Of a stretch of 56,509 nt of DNA, positions 1-8,377 are shown in pieces. The notes beneath the pieces are model-generated. The model was given only the letters and a program-made list of their open reading frames with translations, did no database searches and was not told the origin of the DNA. The stretch is taken from positions 1 to 56,509 of the forward strand of contig JAHIRD010000044.1 in assembly GCA_018818835.1 (NCBI GenBank). Direction: 5' to 3'. This stretch comes from Pseudomonadota bacterium. Its GTDB lineage: Bacteria > Desulfobacterota > Desulfobacteria > Desulfobacterales > Desulfolunaceae. Position numbers and translations under genes: made by a program. Each line of letters begins with the position of its first letter. Position 1 is the stretch's first letter.

Positions 1-819
1 GACGGCTGAGACGTTTTCCGGTGTGAATCCCTTTACGGTTTTCTCCACGGTCAGAATGCCGTCAGTAAATGCGGAAAGACGCCCGGGTTTGACAAGGCCT
101 TCTTCAAAAAGCGTGTTCACCATGGCGGCGAGAAGAAACACATCGGTTCCGGGTCGGATGAACAGATGCTGATCCGAAAGGGATGCCGTTTTCGTATATG
201 CAGGATCAATCACAACGACTTTGCCATTGCGCTTTCTGATATCTTTGATCCGTTTCCCGATTCCGGGGGCTGTCATGATGCTGCCACCAGATACAGCCGG
301 ATTCCCTCCGATAATAAGGAAAAAATTCGTTCGATCGATATCCGGAGCAGGAAACAACAACTGGTGTCCGAACATCAGATAGCATGCCATCATCAGAGGA
401 AGCTGGTCCAGGGAACTTGCTGAAAACCGGTTCCTGGTTTTAATCGTCCGTAGAAAGAGCCAGCAATATAAAAGATATCCGTGATAATGCACATTGGGAT
501 TCCCCAGAAACAGAGCCACCGCGTCATCGCCATAGTGCTTGGTGATGTGGGATACTTTTTTTTCGATTTCGTCAAAGGCCTCGTCCCAGCTGATTCGCGT
601 CCATGTCGTTCCGGTCCGTCTCACCGGATATTTCAGGCGGTCTGGATCGTTGTACAAATCTTTTATGGAAGCGGCTTTGGGGCAAATCATCCCTTGAGAG
701 AACGGATTTTTTACATCTCCTTTTATGGATAGAATCTGGCGGTCTATGGCCGTTATTTCAATGCCGCATTCCGCCTCGCAGAAAGGGCAAAGACCAAAAT
801 ATTTTTTTGTATTCTGCAT
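1..819 (-). CDS. molybdopterin oxidoreductase, N-terminal 273 residues (runs off the left edge)
   Basis: Reading the minus strand from an ATG at 819 gives an uninterrupted frame to base 1. The first 48 residues carry the [4Fe-4S] motif of the DMSO-reductase superfamily: Cys11, Cys14, Cys18 and Cys46 in CPFCEAECG and GMICPKA. Next come the family's PLxR-like stretch (LKYPVRRTG), WTRISWDEAF, and the molybdopterin-guanine-dinucleotide binding region with IIGGNPAVSGG and VVVIDPAYTKTA. Members transfer electrons between the Mo/W cofactor and an Fe-S partner (formate dehydrogenase, polysulfide or thiosulfate reductase, or assimilatory types). No Tat signal precedes the Cys cluster, so this looks cytoplasmic. 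The substrate cannot be told from this part. Purine-rich GGAAAAAGG lies just before the start. The C-terminal half is outside the window. Confidence 0.88.
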   Translation of the reverse strand, partial: MQNTKKYFGLCPFCEAECGIEITAIDRQILSIKGDVKNPFSQGMICPKAASIKDLYNDPDRLKYPVRRTGTTWTRISWDEAFDEIEKKVSHITKHYGDDAVALFLGNPNVHYHGYLLYCWLFLRTIKTRNRFSASSLDQLPLMMACYLMFGHQLLFPAPDIDRTNFFLIIGGNPAVSGGSIMTAPGIGKRIKDIRKRNGKVVVIDPAYTKTASLSDQHLFIRPGTDVFLLAAMVNTLFEEGLVKPGRLSAFTDGILTVEKTVKGFTPENVSAV

Positions 820-1617
820 TCCTTTTTCCAATTAACCTCTTTTTTTAAAGGCCTTTAAAGATTAGCGTATGGAATGTTCCCTTTTATACCGCACCGGCTT
901 TTCCCCTCCGAAATGGTAGTTTCTGGAGGAAAACGCTCGGAATGTGGCTCTAACATGCTTCAATTCAATCTTGATCTTGGGGCCATTGAAAACGCTGGAT
1001 GTGTTGTTCTCCAGCCCCCTGTTTTGTGAGAGCCCCTTAGTTTTAATCGCAGGGCTGATATATTATTTGGGGATTTCATGTATAACCGGGATAAAATCGC
1101 GGAAATTGAAGCTATACACTTCGGGTACTTTTTCCCCGCACATAGGTGAAACAGCTTTATTACGAATTGTTTACGCAAAAAGCCTCCTTGTTTATCCGAT
1201 CCAAATTGATTTAAAATTCAATGGCCCAGTGACCTTCTCAAGACTCCCAACCCAGGCCGGTTTATCCAAACGGGCAATAATCCGCATTTCTGTGAAGTGT
1301 GCGTCCTCACTTTTGAGGCCTCATGTTGTCGATTGTCGACAGTATGGAAATTTATTATTCATACCCAAAAGGATTTGTCAATTCTTTTTATTGGATTAAT
1401 CATTATTGCTATATGATAAATACAATAGTCTATATTTCGACATGGAACGTGTGCAATCCGTCTGATTGAATGCAAATGTGGCCACCCATCAGGATTCAGC
1501 TTAAGTTCTTGTATGATCGGACGCCAACCAGGTCATATCAGCGGGCCAGAACATCTTCAGTGCCGTATTGGATCGCACAGCAGATTCGAAAATCATTAAT
1601 AAATAACTGAATATTAA
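820..1617. other. gene-poor, apparently decayed stretch
   Basis: About 800 bases separate the molybdopterin gene from the DUF4403 remnant. No frame here shows a convincing protein. The longest plus-strand frame (944-1399) has no ribosome site and no recognisable motif. A minus-strand frame at 960-1178 has a good AAGGAGG before a TTG, but its product looks like random sequence. A palindromic TTGTCGATTGTCGACA-type sequence lies near 1326-1341, and a minus-strand TTGACA (1376-1381) is followed by an AT-rich -10-like stretch. I see no RNA gene. Confidence 0.4.
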
Positions 1618-1980
1618 AATGATCCTCTGGGCAAGGGATTTTCCATCTCGGTGCAGCGTGCAGATCTTGTTTCATCCGGAAATAACCAGCTCACGGCCTT
1701 GGTTTTCGTACAGATCAGCCATCAAACCTTGGGCCTTGCCACGTCATGCCGCCTGTATGTCCACGGCCGGGTGGACTACGACCCTGCCACCGGGATCATC
1801 CGTTACACCGATATCGCCTATGACCCCGTGTTCTCCCGCCATAGTGTTCAGGCCCTTCACTGGGTGATCTCACCCTACATCCGTCATAGACTTGAACAGA
1901 GTTTGACCTATCCAGTAAACCGCGAACTTTCAAAAGCCCACACAGCCATCAACCAATGGATTGAAACCCTGGTGATCACG
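1618..1980 (+). pseudogene. DUF4403-like C-terminal remnant
   Basis: The frame that starts after the TAA at 1615-1617 reads GKGFSISVQRADLVSSGNN, then LTALVFVQISHQTLGLA, a strand-rich stretch LYVHGRVDYDPATGIIRYTD, and ELSKAHTAINQWIETLVI. This pattern (YDPATGIIRYTDIAYDP followed by a terminal 'A..AIN.WI') resembles the C-terminal part of DUF4403 proteins, which are usually over 400 residues; only about 120 are present. No start codon with a ribosome site exists, the N-terminal two thirds are absent, and the frame runs into the 3' end of the desaturase gene on the opposite strand. I read it as a truncated relic. The family call is from memory of the motif and is moderately sure. Confidence 0.45.
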
Positions 1981-3019
1981 ATGCATGGTCCGGGAAAGGG
2001 ATCATTATTTGCTGGAGTTCATCCCATAGTTTCAGGCGGTAACAGGAAAGACTTTTTACGAGGGTGAGGGGGGCTTTGGTTTGGAGGGCAGGGACGGCAT
2101 CAAAACATGGTTTTAAATTATAATTTGGGATTTTGGGGCAAAGATGATGGATATGGTGGTAGCCGATGTTGCCTGAAAACCAGCGAAGAACAGTCGGTAA
2201 TTTGAAAAATGAGCTGCCGTCCATGGCTGCACGCAAGGGGGTCCACTCGCTATTGCGTGCCCAGTAGCTTCCTTCAAACTGGTGTTGCACGTAAAACAGC
2301 CAGATCCCGGAAGCCCCTGCTATCCAAATAACCGGCAACTGGATCAGGAGAAAAGCCTGCCACCCGATGAGTTTCATGCATAACAATAAAACGCCAAGGA
2401 TCATCACATTGGTGAAATGAACACTCATACGTCCTTTTCGTGAGGCCTGTCGGGTCGGAAACCGGTTGACGAATAGGAAGCTGATCCAGGCCCCTGCCAC
2501 GACCAGGACCAGGGGGGACCGGTAGAGCCTGTACTGCCATTTTTCAAACCTGGAAAGGGCATTATATTCCGTCAGGGTCAGTGTCCATATGTCTCCTGTT
2601 CCACGTTTGTCGAGATTTGCGCATGTCCCATGGTGACGTAGATGGCTGAATCGCCAGTCTTCAAACGAGGTGAATACCAAAAGACCCAGGATGTTTCCGG
2701 CCCATGTGTTCATGTTACGTGATGTGAAAAGCGAATCATGAACACAGTCATGAAATAAAATGAATATTCGAACAAGAAATGCGCCTGCCGGCAGGGTGAG
2801 AGCCAGAGTCAAAACATAGGGGTACCCCCCTTGAATCGATCGGACCATCAGATACCAGAGGCCGACGTAGGGCGCCAGGGTATTCAGCAATTGAAACCAG
2901 GCTTTCCCGTTGCGGGACACACGAAATGGGGAAAGGGATGGATACCAATCGGGCCACATGTGGCCAGGCTTTTTATCTGTCCCCGTCGGTGGGGTCCAGT
3001 TTGATTCATATGCAGCCAT
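1976..3019 (-). CDS. acyl-lipid / omega-6 type fatty acid desaturase, 347 aa
   Basis: Integral-membrane di-iron desaturase that introduces double bonds in membrane fatty acyl chains. The three histidine boxes are complete: HDCVHDSLF, HLRHHGTC followed by LDKRGTGDIWTLT, and HHIHHLCPKIPNYNL near the C terminus, with VQHQFEGSYW before the last box. The 'NLDKRGTGDIWTLT' and 'GNIGYHHIHHLCPKIPNYNL' stretches are typical of bacterial delta-12-like desaturases. Hydrophobic pairs lie between the boxes. A longer frame begins with TTG at 3046, but the ATG at 3019 is preceded by GGAGG at 6 bases and is the likely start. The enzyme needs O2 in all characterised members, which is notable if the host is a strict anaerobe. 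Confidence 0.9.
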   Translation of the reverse strand: MAAYESNWTPPTGTDKKPGHMWPDWYPSLSPFRVSRNGKAWFQLLNTLAPYVGLWYLMVRSIQGGYPYVLTLALTLPAGAFLVRIFILFHDCVHDSLFTSRNMNTWAGNILGLLVFTSFEDWRFSHLRHHGTCANLDKRGTGDIWTLTLTEYNALSRFEKWQYRLYRSPLVLVVAGAWISFLFVNRFPTRQASRKGRMSVHFTNVMILGVLLLCMKLIGWQAFLLIQLPVIWIAGASGIWLFYVQHQFEGSYWARNSEWTPLRAAMDGSSFFKLPTVLRWFSGNIGYHHIHHLCPKIPNYNLKPCFDAVPALQTKAPLTLVKSLSCYRLKLWDELQQIMIPFPDHAS

Positions 3020-3171
3020 GTCCAAACCTCCGTCAGGCTGTGTCAATTTTAAGGTCTGTGCCGGTCTCGGTGCTGGGGTTGTCTGAAGAAGAATGCGAAT
3101 ACAGAAAGAAGAATTTGATTTTTATTTTACCCGCCTTTGGGCTTACAGACAAGTATAAAATTGAGGGATTC

Positions 3172-3642
3172 TTACGAGGCTGAACCGGGTGGGTTCAATC
3201 GGCGGATAGACTGTATGATGTTATCGAGTTGTTGAAGGAAAAGCGAGCGGTCTTTTTTCTGTATGGGCCGGGGGCCTCCTGTTATTTCTCCTGTACTGCG
3301 AAGATCTGATAAAAGCTCCCGGGAGGCCACGGCATCACCAATATTATTTTCCGTGAAGGGCTTTCCGGTGGGGCCTAAGACACGAGCATCTTTTTGAAGA
3401 CAGCGGCTTGCCAGAAGAATATCCGCCGTGACCACGATGTCATGGGTTTGCACCTGATCAACGATCCAGTTATCTGCCGCATCAAATCCACTGTCGACAA
3501 TTTTAAGGTTCACCCTTGGTTCATTGGGGGTCCGCATAAAGGAGTTGGCCACCAGGGTGACTGGGAGGCCATAACGGTTCGCAACCTGGTATATTTCCTG
3601 TTTGACCGGGCAGGCATCGGCATCGACAAAGATATGAAGCAC
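3172..3642 (-). CDS. YaiI/YqxD family (UPF0178, DUF188) protein, 156 aa
   Basis: The N terminus MLHIFVDADACPVKQEIY followed by PVTLVANSF, the middle VDSGFDAADNWIV and DIVVTADILLASRCLQKDA, and TEENIG-like FTENNIGDAVASRELL are hallmarks of the YaiI/YqxD family. The fold is PIN-like, with conserved Asp residues in DADACPVK and TADILLA that could bind metal, but no biochemical role is established. The length is normal for the family. Start is GTG at 3642 behind AAAGGA at 6 bases. It reads in the same direction as the DsrE-like gene upstream and the desaturase downstream, with gaps of about 90 and 150 bases, so a loose operon is possible. Confidence 0.93.
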   Translation of the reverse strand: MLHIFVDADACPVKQEIYQVANRYGLPVTLVANSFMRTPNEPRVNLKIVDSGFDAADNWIVDQVQTHDIVVTADILLASRCLQKDARVLGPTGKPFTENNIGDAVASRELLSDLRSTGEITGGPRPIQKKDRSLFLQQLDNIIQSIRRLNPPGSAS

Positions 3643-3733
3643 ACGTAAATCCTTTCTGTCATGGGTGATATTGAAGCTATGGGTTGAATCCGGGATCAGA
3701 CCTGTTTTCTCGAAAACATAGAACCATGGAACG

Positions 3734-4093
3734 TCAAAGGCTGATCACAGCACTTTTGCATGCCAGGTCGATCAACTCGGCTGCGGTTCCCAGTCGAGCC
3801 CCTTCGATCAGATCTTTTTCCGATATCCGCCTGGCTTTGGCGCAGGGGGTGCAGACGATGATGGGCACGTTGAATGCTTGAAGATGGCCCATCAGGTCCT
3901 CGGCCACATCTCCGGTGGCGGCACGCAAGTTTTCGATCAGGCCGGTTTTGGCCAGATAGACCGCTTCATCCAGGAGAAAAAGGGTGACGTTTTTTCCTTG
4001 CTTTTGGGCCACTGTGGCAAGATGGATGGCCCGTGTTGAACGATTGGGGTTGTCTGTGCCGCATGAGACAACGATGACGACGTTTTCGGTCAT
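3734..4093 (-). CDS. DsrE/DsrF-like small protein, 119 aa
   Basis: MTENVVIVVSCGTDNPNRSTRAIHLATVAQ starts a beta-alpha-beta fold of the DsrE/YchN superfamily. VTLFLLDEAVYLAKTG and a later IIVCTPCAKARRIS loop with two cysteines match the family's conserved active-site region. Related proteins act in sulfur relay or as small cytoplasmic sulfur carriers; whether this one carries sulfur is inference from the Cys pair in the CTPC motif. The ATG at 4093 follows GGAGG, whereas an upstream in-frame start at 4138 has no ribosome site. It is a single gene between a DUF362 gene and the YaiI gene. Confidence 0.82.
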   Translation of the reverse strand: MTENVVIVVSCGTDNPNRSTRAIHLATVAQKQGKNVTLFLLDEAVYLAKTGLIENLRAATGDVAEDLMGHLQAFNVPIIVCTPCAKARRISEKDLIEGARLGTAAELIDLACKSAVISL

Positions 4094-4241
4094 AATGTCC
4101 TCCGGGTGATATGAAAAAAATTTAATAAAAGAAACCACTATGGATTATGATAAGAAAACATTATAAATGATAATACAGAAAAAGGGAAGTAGGGTATGGA
4201 ACAAGATGGCTGATGTTTATATCCTCTTGTCCCACAGTAAC

Positions 4242-4402
4242 ATGGACATTTACGAAGAAGTGCCCCCAGCGATCCGACCTATTGAACACCGAACAGGGGA
4301 TTCAGTGCCACAAGGTCAGACCGCTGGAAGCCGACATGAATCGTGGGAACTACGATCACCTGTCGAAATGGTGCTTGGTGTTAAACAATGGATTTAAATC
4401 CA
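4242..4402 (+). pseudogene. possible frameshifted Cys-rich small gene
   Basis: Starting at ATG 4242 the sequence reads MDIY; after one lost base it continues KKCPQRSDLLNTEQGIQCHK and then EADMNRGNYDHLSKWCLVLN. This second part has a strongly coding-like third-position bias and an orderly set of Cys/His residues (KCP, QCHK, KWC). Upstream of it the neighbouring frame is the better one, which suggests a single-base frameshift. The end runs into the convergent DUF362 gene. I do not recognise the family. It could also be chance reading of intergenic DNA. Confidence 0.28.
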
Positions 4403-4405
4403 TTG
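4386..4405. repeat. perfect 20-bp palindrome over the DUF362 stop codon
   Basis: Bases 4386-4405 form a perfect inverted repeat centred on TTTAAA (CAATGGATTT / AAATCCATTG). It includes the TAA stop of the DUF362 gene (4394-4396). There is no T-run on either side, so it is not a classic terminator. It may mark mRNA 3' ends or be chance. Confidence 0.5.
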
Positions 4406-5557
4406 GGATAGAATATCGCTTATGTTATCCACATCTTCGTCGATGACGTCGATTTTATCCTTGGTCCGTCCCAGGTTCAATTGCTGGGCACGGAGGATCT
4501 GGGCCTGATCCCAGACGGATTTGTTTACATAGGGTTTGTCGATGTTCTGTTCCTTGGCATAGTGCTTCAAAACAGCCACGGCCAGAGAATCACAGGCCAC
4601 CCGGTCCTTGGATGCTAAAATCAGGCCCGGTTTGGCGCTATCCATGGCCAGGGCTGCCGGGCCTCCGGTGAGAACAATGCTTAGGGCATCCACGACGTTC
4701 ATGGTGTGCTTGGGGACCGCAAGATTCAGTTCGGCTGAAATGTCGCCCAGGGTGACCTTGTGAATTCCCATATTGAGGGTTGGATGGGACAAGGCTTCCC
4801 CGAGGGTGTCCTCACCTCCTCCCACGCGGTCCAGGGGATGGACAACACCCACATGATTTTTTATGCAGCAGGTATAATCCACATTGGTGCCAGGAATCAT
4901 GTCATGGTTTTTCAGCAGAGGCACGTTGATGAAATGGTCGAAGGATCCATCGAACAGCGACAGGGGCACTCTGAAATTAAAATCGATATGCTCGAAATCA
5001 TCGGAAAAGACCGTGAGATAATCTTCGGTTTCCCAGGCCATGAAGTTGACCCCCTCATCATTGCACACCTTAAGAATTCCAACTTCCCATGCCCAGGTTT
5101 TGGTCGGCAGCATGAACGCCGAAGCCTCTGCAACGGTGATGTTGCGGGCATTTGTTCTGTCTTTAACCGCACGGATCACCCCTTGAAGCACCTTGGGATG
5201 GGTGTAGATTCGGGCCGGAAGTAGAATTTCAGGGCCTGTGATATTGGGTTTAATCACCACCGTGTCGCCGGATTTGATGTCATCCAGGCCGCCTGCCAGA
5301 TCAATGGCAGAGCGCACAGCGTTTTCAATATCGTCTTTCCGGGTGATGCCCACGGAAATAGAACCCTGTGGGGCATTGGGCTTGGAAATCATATAGGGTG
5401 TTTCTTCATTACAGGAGGTCAGGGTCATGGGGAGGCTCAACCCAGCCAGGGTCAACCCTGTTGTTTTTAGAAAACGTCGACGTCCCATACGCATGCAGGG
5501 GAACAGCTTGTTTCTTTTGGAGCATGTATGATCGTGAACCTTTTTATTCTGTGTCAT
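4394..5557 (-). CDS. Tat-exported DUF362 lipoprotein-like protein, 387 aa
   Basis: The N terminus contains a twin-arginine signal, RMGRRRFLKTTG, then LTLAGLSLPMTLTSC, so the product should be exported folded and probably lipidated at the Cys of LTSC. The body is a DUF362 domain: DTVVIKPNITG, VTVAEAS, LPLLKNHD-like NVPLLKNHDMIPG, CCIKNHVGVVHP and LGDISAELNLAVPKHTMNVVDA. DUF362 proteins often accompany Fe-S or redox enzymes, but here there is no C-terminal ferredoxin motif. The ATG at 5557 has GAGG 8 bases upstream; internal starts just before the RR motif are possible. A long hairpin lies in the leader (5617-5668). Function unknown. Confidence 0.85.
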   Translation of the reverse strand: MTQNKKVHDHTCSKRNKLFPCMRMGRRRFLKTTGLTLAGLSLPMTLTSCNEETPYMISKPNAPQGSISVGITRKDDIENAVRSAIDLAGGLDDIKSGDTVVIKPNITGPEILLPARIYTHPKVLQGVIRAVKDRTNARNITVAEASAFMLPTKTWAWEVGILKVCNDEGVNFMAWETEDYLTVFSDDFEHIDFNFRVPLSLFDGSFDHFINVPLLKNHDMIPGTNVDYTCCIKNHVGVVHPLDRVGGGEDTLGEALSHPTLNMGIHKVTLGDISAELNLAVPKHTMNVVDALSIVLTGGPAALAMDSAKPGLILASKDRVACDSLAVAVLKHYAKEQNIDKPYVNKSVWDQAQILRAQQLNLGRTKDKIDVIDEDVDNISDILSQWI

Positions 5558-5616
5558 GGCTTAGCCTCATTTGCTTTGGTGTTTGGAATGCTGTTCTTGA
5601 ATCAGGCCAACAAAAA

Positions 5617-5668
5617 CCAGATTTATAAGAAAGGGCTATGCAAGCATGCCCATATCTTTCTTATCTGG
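5617..5668 (-). promoter_or_regulatory. long imperfect hairpin in the DUF362 leader
   Basis: The two arms begin CCAGAT and end ATCTGG, and share AGAAAG/CTTTCTT and GGGC/GCCC; the tip is ATGCaaGCAT. The 52-base structure lies 60 bases before the DUF362 start codon on the minus strand, so it could be a leader structure in its mRNA, or a terminator-like barrier. There is no T-run. The structure is seen; the role is inferred. Confidence 0.4.
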
Positions 5669-5972
5669 TTTGGATAATCATGCCAGATCTATGATACCCC
5701 TATGGCCCGTTTTGGGTCATCGGGGCGGAGCACTGCTGAAATAAATCAAACCAAAAAATGATTGTTAACATATGAATGGTTTAATCAATAATACAAATTG
5801 TGCGAATAAATCAATGGTTATTTAAAAATATTTTAAAAAATCGGTTGGATAAATTTTAAACCCATGGCGGCCATGACACACCATGGGCCTGAAAATCATG
5901 TCACTGATGATCATGTGAGGGGGGAATAACCGGGGGAAAGCCGATTAAAGGTACAAGATATCAACATTGACC

Positions 5973-6000
5973 TTGACAAAGGTACTGTATATAGTATGGA
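5973..6000 (+). promoter_or_regulatory. candidate promoter for the J-domain / MORN genes
   Basis: TTGACA at 5973-5978 is followed after 16 bases by TATGGA at 5995-6000. The -35 is perfect and the -10 is weak. It lies about 130 bases before the J-domain gene, with no ORF between. Confidence 0.3.
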
Positions 6001-6132
6001 TAACCTAATGATTTATAGCTGATCGCGCCGTGTTATAACCGTCTGAAAAAAATGAGCCATATCTTTTCCAGTGGGGTCCAGTGGGGGTTTTTCAAACCGT
6101 AGAACATAACACATAAGGATTTAAAGAACACT

Positions 6133-6873
6133 ATGCTGACAACGGTATCCGGTACGGATCTTGTCCGTGCCTGCCAGATTCTCTTCAGTCCCGATGCATC
6201 CTGTTCTCTGTCTTTTGTGAAGAGCCTGGATCCTTTAACACTTAAAACAGCATTCAGAAAAAAAGCTTTGGAAACCCATCCGGATAGGTCAAGGGCCCTG
6301 GGAAAGCATGAGGCTGATCAATCCAGGCGGTTTCTGGAAGTGAAGATGGCCTATGAGGTCCTCCTACCCCTGGCTGAAAAGTCAGTGGCCGTGACAGAAA
6401 AAAAGCGGGCTACAAAGAGACACCCGAATCAGGACAGGGAACGAGAAACCCGATTCAGAGACGCCAGGTCTCGGATGTCCTCCTATTATCGGGGTGTCGT
6501 CCCCACCCAGGAATTAAAGTTCGGGCAGTTTCTTTATTATTCGGGGATTATTACCTGGCGACAACTGATTGATGCCATTTCCTTCCAAAGGTGTATCAAA
6601 CCGCGCTACGGCCAGATTGCCCGGGAATGGAATATTATTGATCTTCATCAGGTGGTTTTGATTCTTCAGAACAAAAACCAGGACGAGAGATTTGGAGAAT
6701 ATGCTCGTAAGTGCGGATTTATTACAGGGTTTCAGCATCTGGCCATCCTGGGCAAGCAGCGACAATTCCACCGCTTGTTCGGAGAGTATTTTGTAAATGA
6801 GGGAATTTTGTCCCAACGACAACTGGATATCGCCGTGAAGCAAGCGATGTTTCATAATCAGAGCAACCAGTGA
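6133..6873 (+). CDS. J-domain protein with C-terminal repeat region, 246 aa
   Basis: Residues about 10-85 form a J domain: LKTAFRKKALETHPDRS contains the HPD tripeptide needed to stimulate Hsp70 (DnaK) ATPase. A basic linker (EKKRATKRHPNQDRERETR) follows. The C-terminal part carries three imperfect repeats of the type 'FGQFLYYSGIITWRQLIDAI', 'IAREWNIIDLHQVVLIL', 'FGEYFVNEGILSQRQLDIAV', which resemble the small helical MshEN/GspE-N-like modules that bind cyclic nucleotides or partner proteins. There is no zinc or substrate-binding DnaJ region, so this is a specialised co-chaperone rather than DnaJ. It precedes the MORN gene by 66 bases and probably shares its transcript. Confidence 0.8.
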   Translation: MLTTVSGTDLVRACQILFSPDASCSLSFVKSLDPLTLKTAFRKKALETHPDRSRALGKHEADQSRRFLEVKMAYEVLLPLAEKSVAVTEKKRATKRHPNQDRERETRFRDARSRMSSYYRGVVPTQELKFGQFLYYSGIITWRQLIDAISFQRCIKPRYGQIAREWNIIDLHQVVLILQNKNQDERFGEYARKCGFITGFQHLAILGKQRQFHRLFGEYFVNEGILSQRQLDIAVKQAMFHNQSNQ

Positions 6874-6939
6874 TCAGGGTATGATGTGTCAGGTATAAGT
6901 CCATTGTTTAAGGGTTTTTCTGTGGAAAGGCGGATTTTT

Positions 6940-8307
6940 ATGCGATTCAGTGACGTGGTTGTGGGTGTGGCTCTGTTTGTTTTCATATCGGCATGTGTTA
7001 CAGCTCAAAAAAAACCGGTTGAACCCATGGGTGAGTGTGTCAGCGGGAATTGCCAGGACGGCAAAGGGACCTTGCAGCGAAAGGATAAGGGGGAATTCCA
7101 GGGAGAATTTCAACAGGGTGTTTTTTCAGGTCAGGGCCGGTACCGTTTCCCGGATGGCCGAGTGTACATCGGGGAATTCCAAGCCGGGGTTATGGAAGGT
7201 AAGGGCGTCCTCACATTCAAGGACGGCTCCGTTTATAGCGGAAATTTTTCCCAAGGATCCATGAACGGGTTTGGCATGCTGACCCTTGCCAGTGGCATTA
7301 AATACGCCGGTGATTTCAAGGATGGAAAATACAATGGCTTAGGGGCGCTGACTTATCTGGACGGGAGGAAATACAGCGGGTATTTCAAGGACGGTCGGAA
7401 AGAAGGGTTTGGAACCTCTCTTTTTGCAAGCGGAGTCCGCTATGTGGGAGAGCATCATGGTGGCAGGATCCAAGGAACAGGTACCATGATCTACACGAAC
7501 GGAGATCAGTATACCGGGGACTTTAGTGAAAATACATTCAATGGTCAGGGAGGGGTGGCTGCGGCCGACGGTAGCTTGTGCCTGGGCCGTTTTGAAAATG
7601 GAGTGATCAGCGGAACATGTGTCCTTGCATTTCCCAATGCCACGGTGTATGAGGGCGGTCTGAGCGATGATTTTCGAATGGGTGGCAAAGGTCATCTGGT
7701 CAGGGGTGACGGAGCCCGTTATCAGGGGGATTTTAAAGACAATCTTTTCCACGGTCGAGGTCAGTTCTTTTTCCCTGGGGGTGTTTTCTATTCCGGTGCC
7801 TTTGAAGATGACGGAATTTCAGGAACCGGAACCTGGTCTTTTATGGACGGAAGCCGTTTTACCGGCAATCTTTCCATGGGCGATATACTAAACAAAACTA
7901 AGGCATGCCCCTTTATGGTTGAAAAAGGCGACGGTTTGGCATTCAAAGCCTACGGCATCAACGGTGAAGGGGTTTTTAAATATCCTGATGGAAGCGAATA
8001 CACAGGCACCTTGCTGCACGGAGAAAAACAGGGTATGGGCCGTTTGAAAAATAGTGACGGCTCGGTGTACGAAGGCGTTTTCAAAAACGATCTTTACGAT
8101 GGTACAGGGGTTTTGACAACCCCCAATGGGGAGCGTATTGAAGGTGTGTTTACCCAGGGACGGGCTCAGGACAGGAAAAAACCCGTGCAAAACGATTCCG
8201 GCCATGTGTCGGATAAAGTGGATGGGACTCCCCATGCATCAAGCCCTATTCCGGCCCCGTCGGATGAAACGTCGCATACCTCAGATAGTGGGGGAGAGCT
8301 TCTTTGA
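6940..8307 (+). CDS. MORN-repeat lipoprotein, 455 aa
   Basis: Starting at ATG 6940, MRFSDVVVGVALFVFISAC is a lipoprotein signal with lipobox ISAC, so the mature protein is anchored to a membrane facing the periplasm or outside. A CVSGNCQDGKGT cap is followed by around 15 MORN repeats of about 23 residues (YxGxFxxGxxxGxGxxxxxDG), for example YIGEFQAGVMEGKGVLTFKDG. The last 40 residues are Ser/Pro-rich. MORN arrays form long beta-hairpin ladders that bind lipid or protein. A longer frame begins at 6886, but its extra 18 residues spoil the signal peptide. The same CxxGNCxxGxG cap occurs in the second MORN protein at 43585-44505. Confidence 0.85.
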   Translation: MRFSDVVVGVALFVFISACVTAQKKPVEPMGECVSGNCQDGKGTLQRKDKGEFQGEFQQGVFSGQGRYRFPDGRVYIGEFQAGVMEGKGVLTFKDGSVYSGNFSQGSMNGFGMLTLASGIKYAGDFKDGKYNGLGALTYLDGRKYSGYFKDGRKEGFGTSLFASGVRYVGEHHGGRIQGTGTMIYTNGDQYTGDFSENTFNGQGGVAAADGSLCLGRFENGVISGTCVLAFPNATVYEGGLSDDFRMGGKGHLVRGDGARYQGDFKDNLFHGRGQFFFPGGVFYSGAFEDDGISGTGTWSFMDGSRFTGNLSMGDILNKTKACPFMVEKGDGLAFKAYGINGEGVFKYPDGSEYTGTLLHGEKQGMGRLKNSDGSVYEGVFKNDLYDGTGVLTTPNGERIEGVFTQGRAQDRKKPVQNDSGHVSDKVDGTPHASSPIPAPSDETSHTSDSGGELL

Positions 8308-8344
8308 TCCGGCGTTGACAGACAAGGCCAAATGGACAATACAT

Positions 8345-8368
8345 GATGAACTCGTAAAACGTCGACGA
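8345..8368 (+). repeat. half copy of the MITE-like repeat end
   Basis: GATGAACTCGTAAAA here equals the reverse complement of the right end of the copy at 44538-44630, and GTCGACGAGG continues like the copy at 41941-42096. Only one terminus is present. It lies directly before the ribosome site of the small gene at 8378, so the relic now forms part of that gene's leader. Confidence 0.5.
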
Positions 8369-8377
8369 GGAGAAAGG

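Larger units (their letters stand above)
5558..6132. other. 575-bp divergent intergenic region
   Basis: AT-rich region between the divergent DUF362 and J-domain genes. Besides the leader hairpin and one promoter candidate listed separately, I see no ORF with coding character, no tRNA and no repeat shared with other parts of the window. Confidence 0.5.

Noticed and set aside
960-1178. minus-strand TTG frame behind a perfect AAGGAGG
   Set aside because: Good ribosome site, but the 72-residue product looks like random reading and ends without any recognisable fold; kept only as a remark.
944-1399. 151-codon plus-strand frame in the left gap
   Set aside because: No ribosome site, no motif, random-looking composition and AT-rich third positions.
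5460-5490. GAAAACGTCGACG near 5469, similar to a repeat end
   Set aside because: It lies within the Tat signal codons (RRRFLK) of the DUF362 gene and lacks the rest of the repeat; coincidence.
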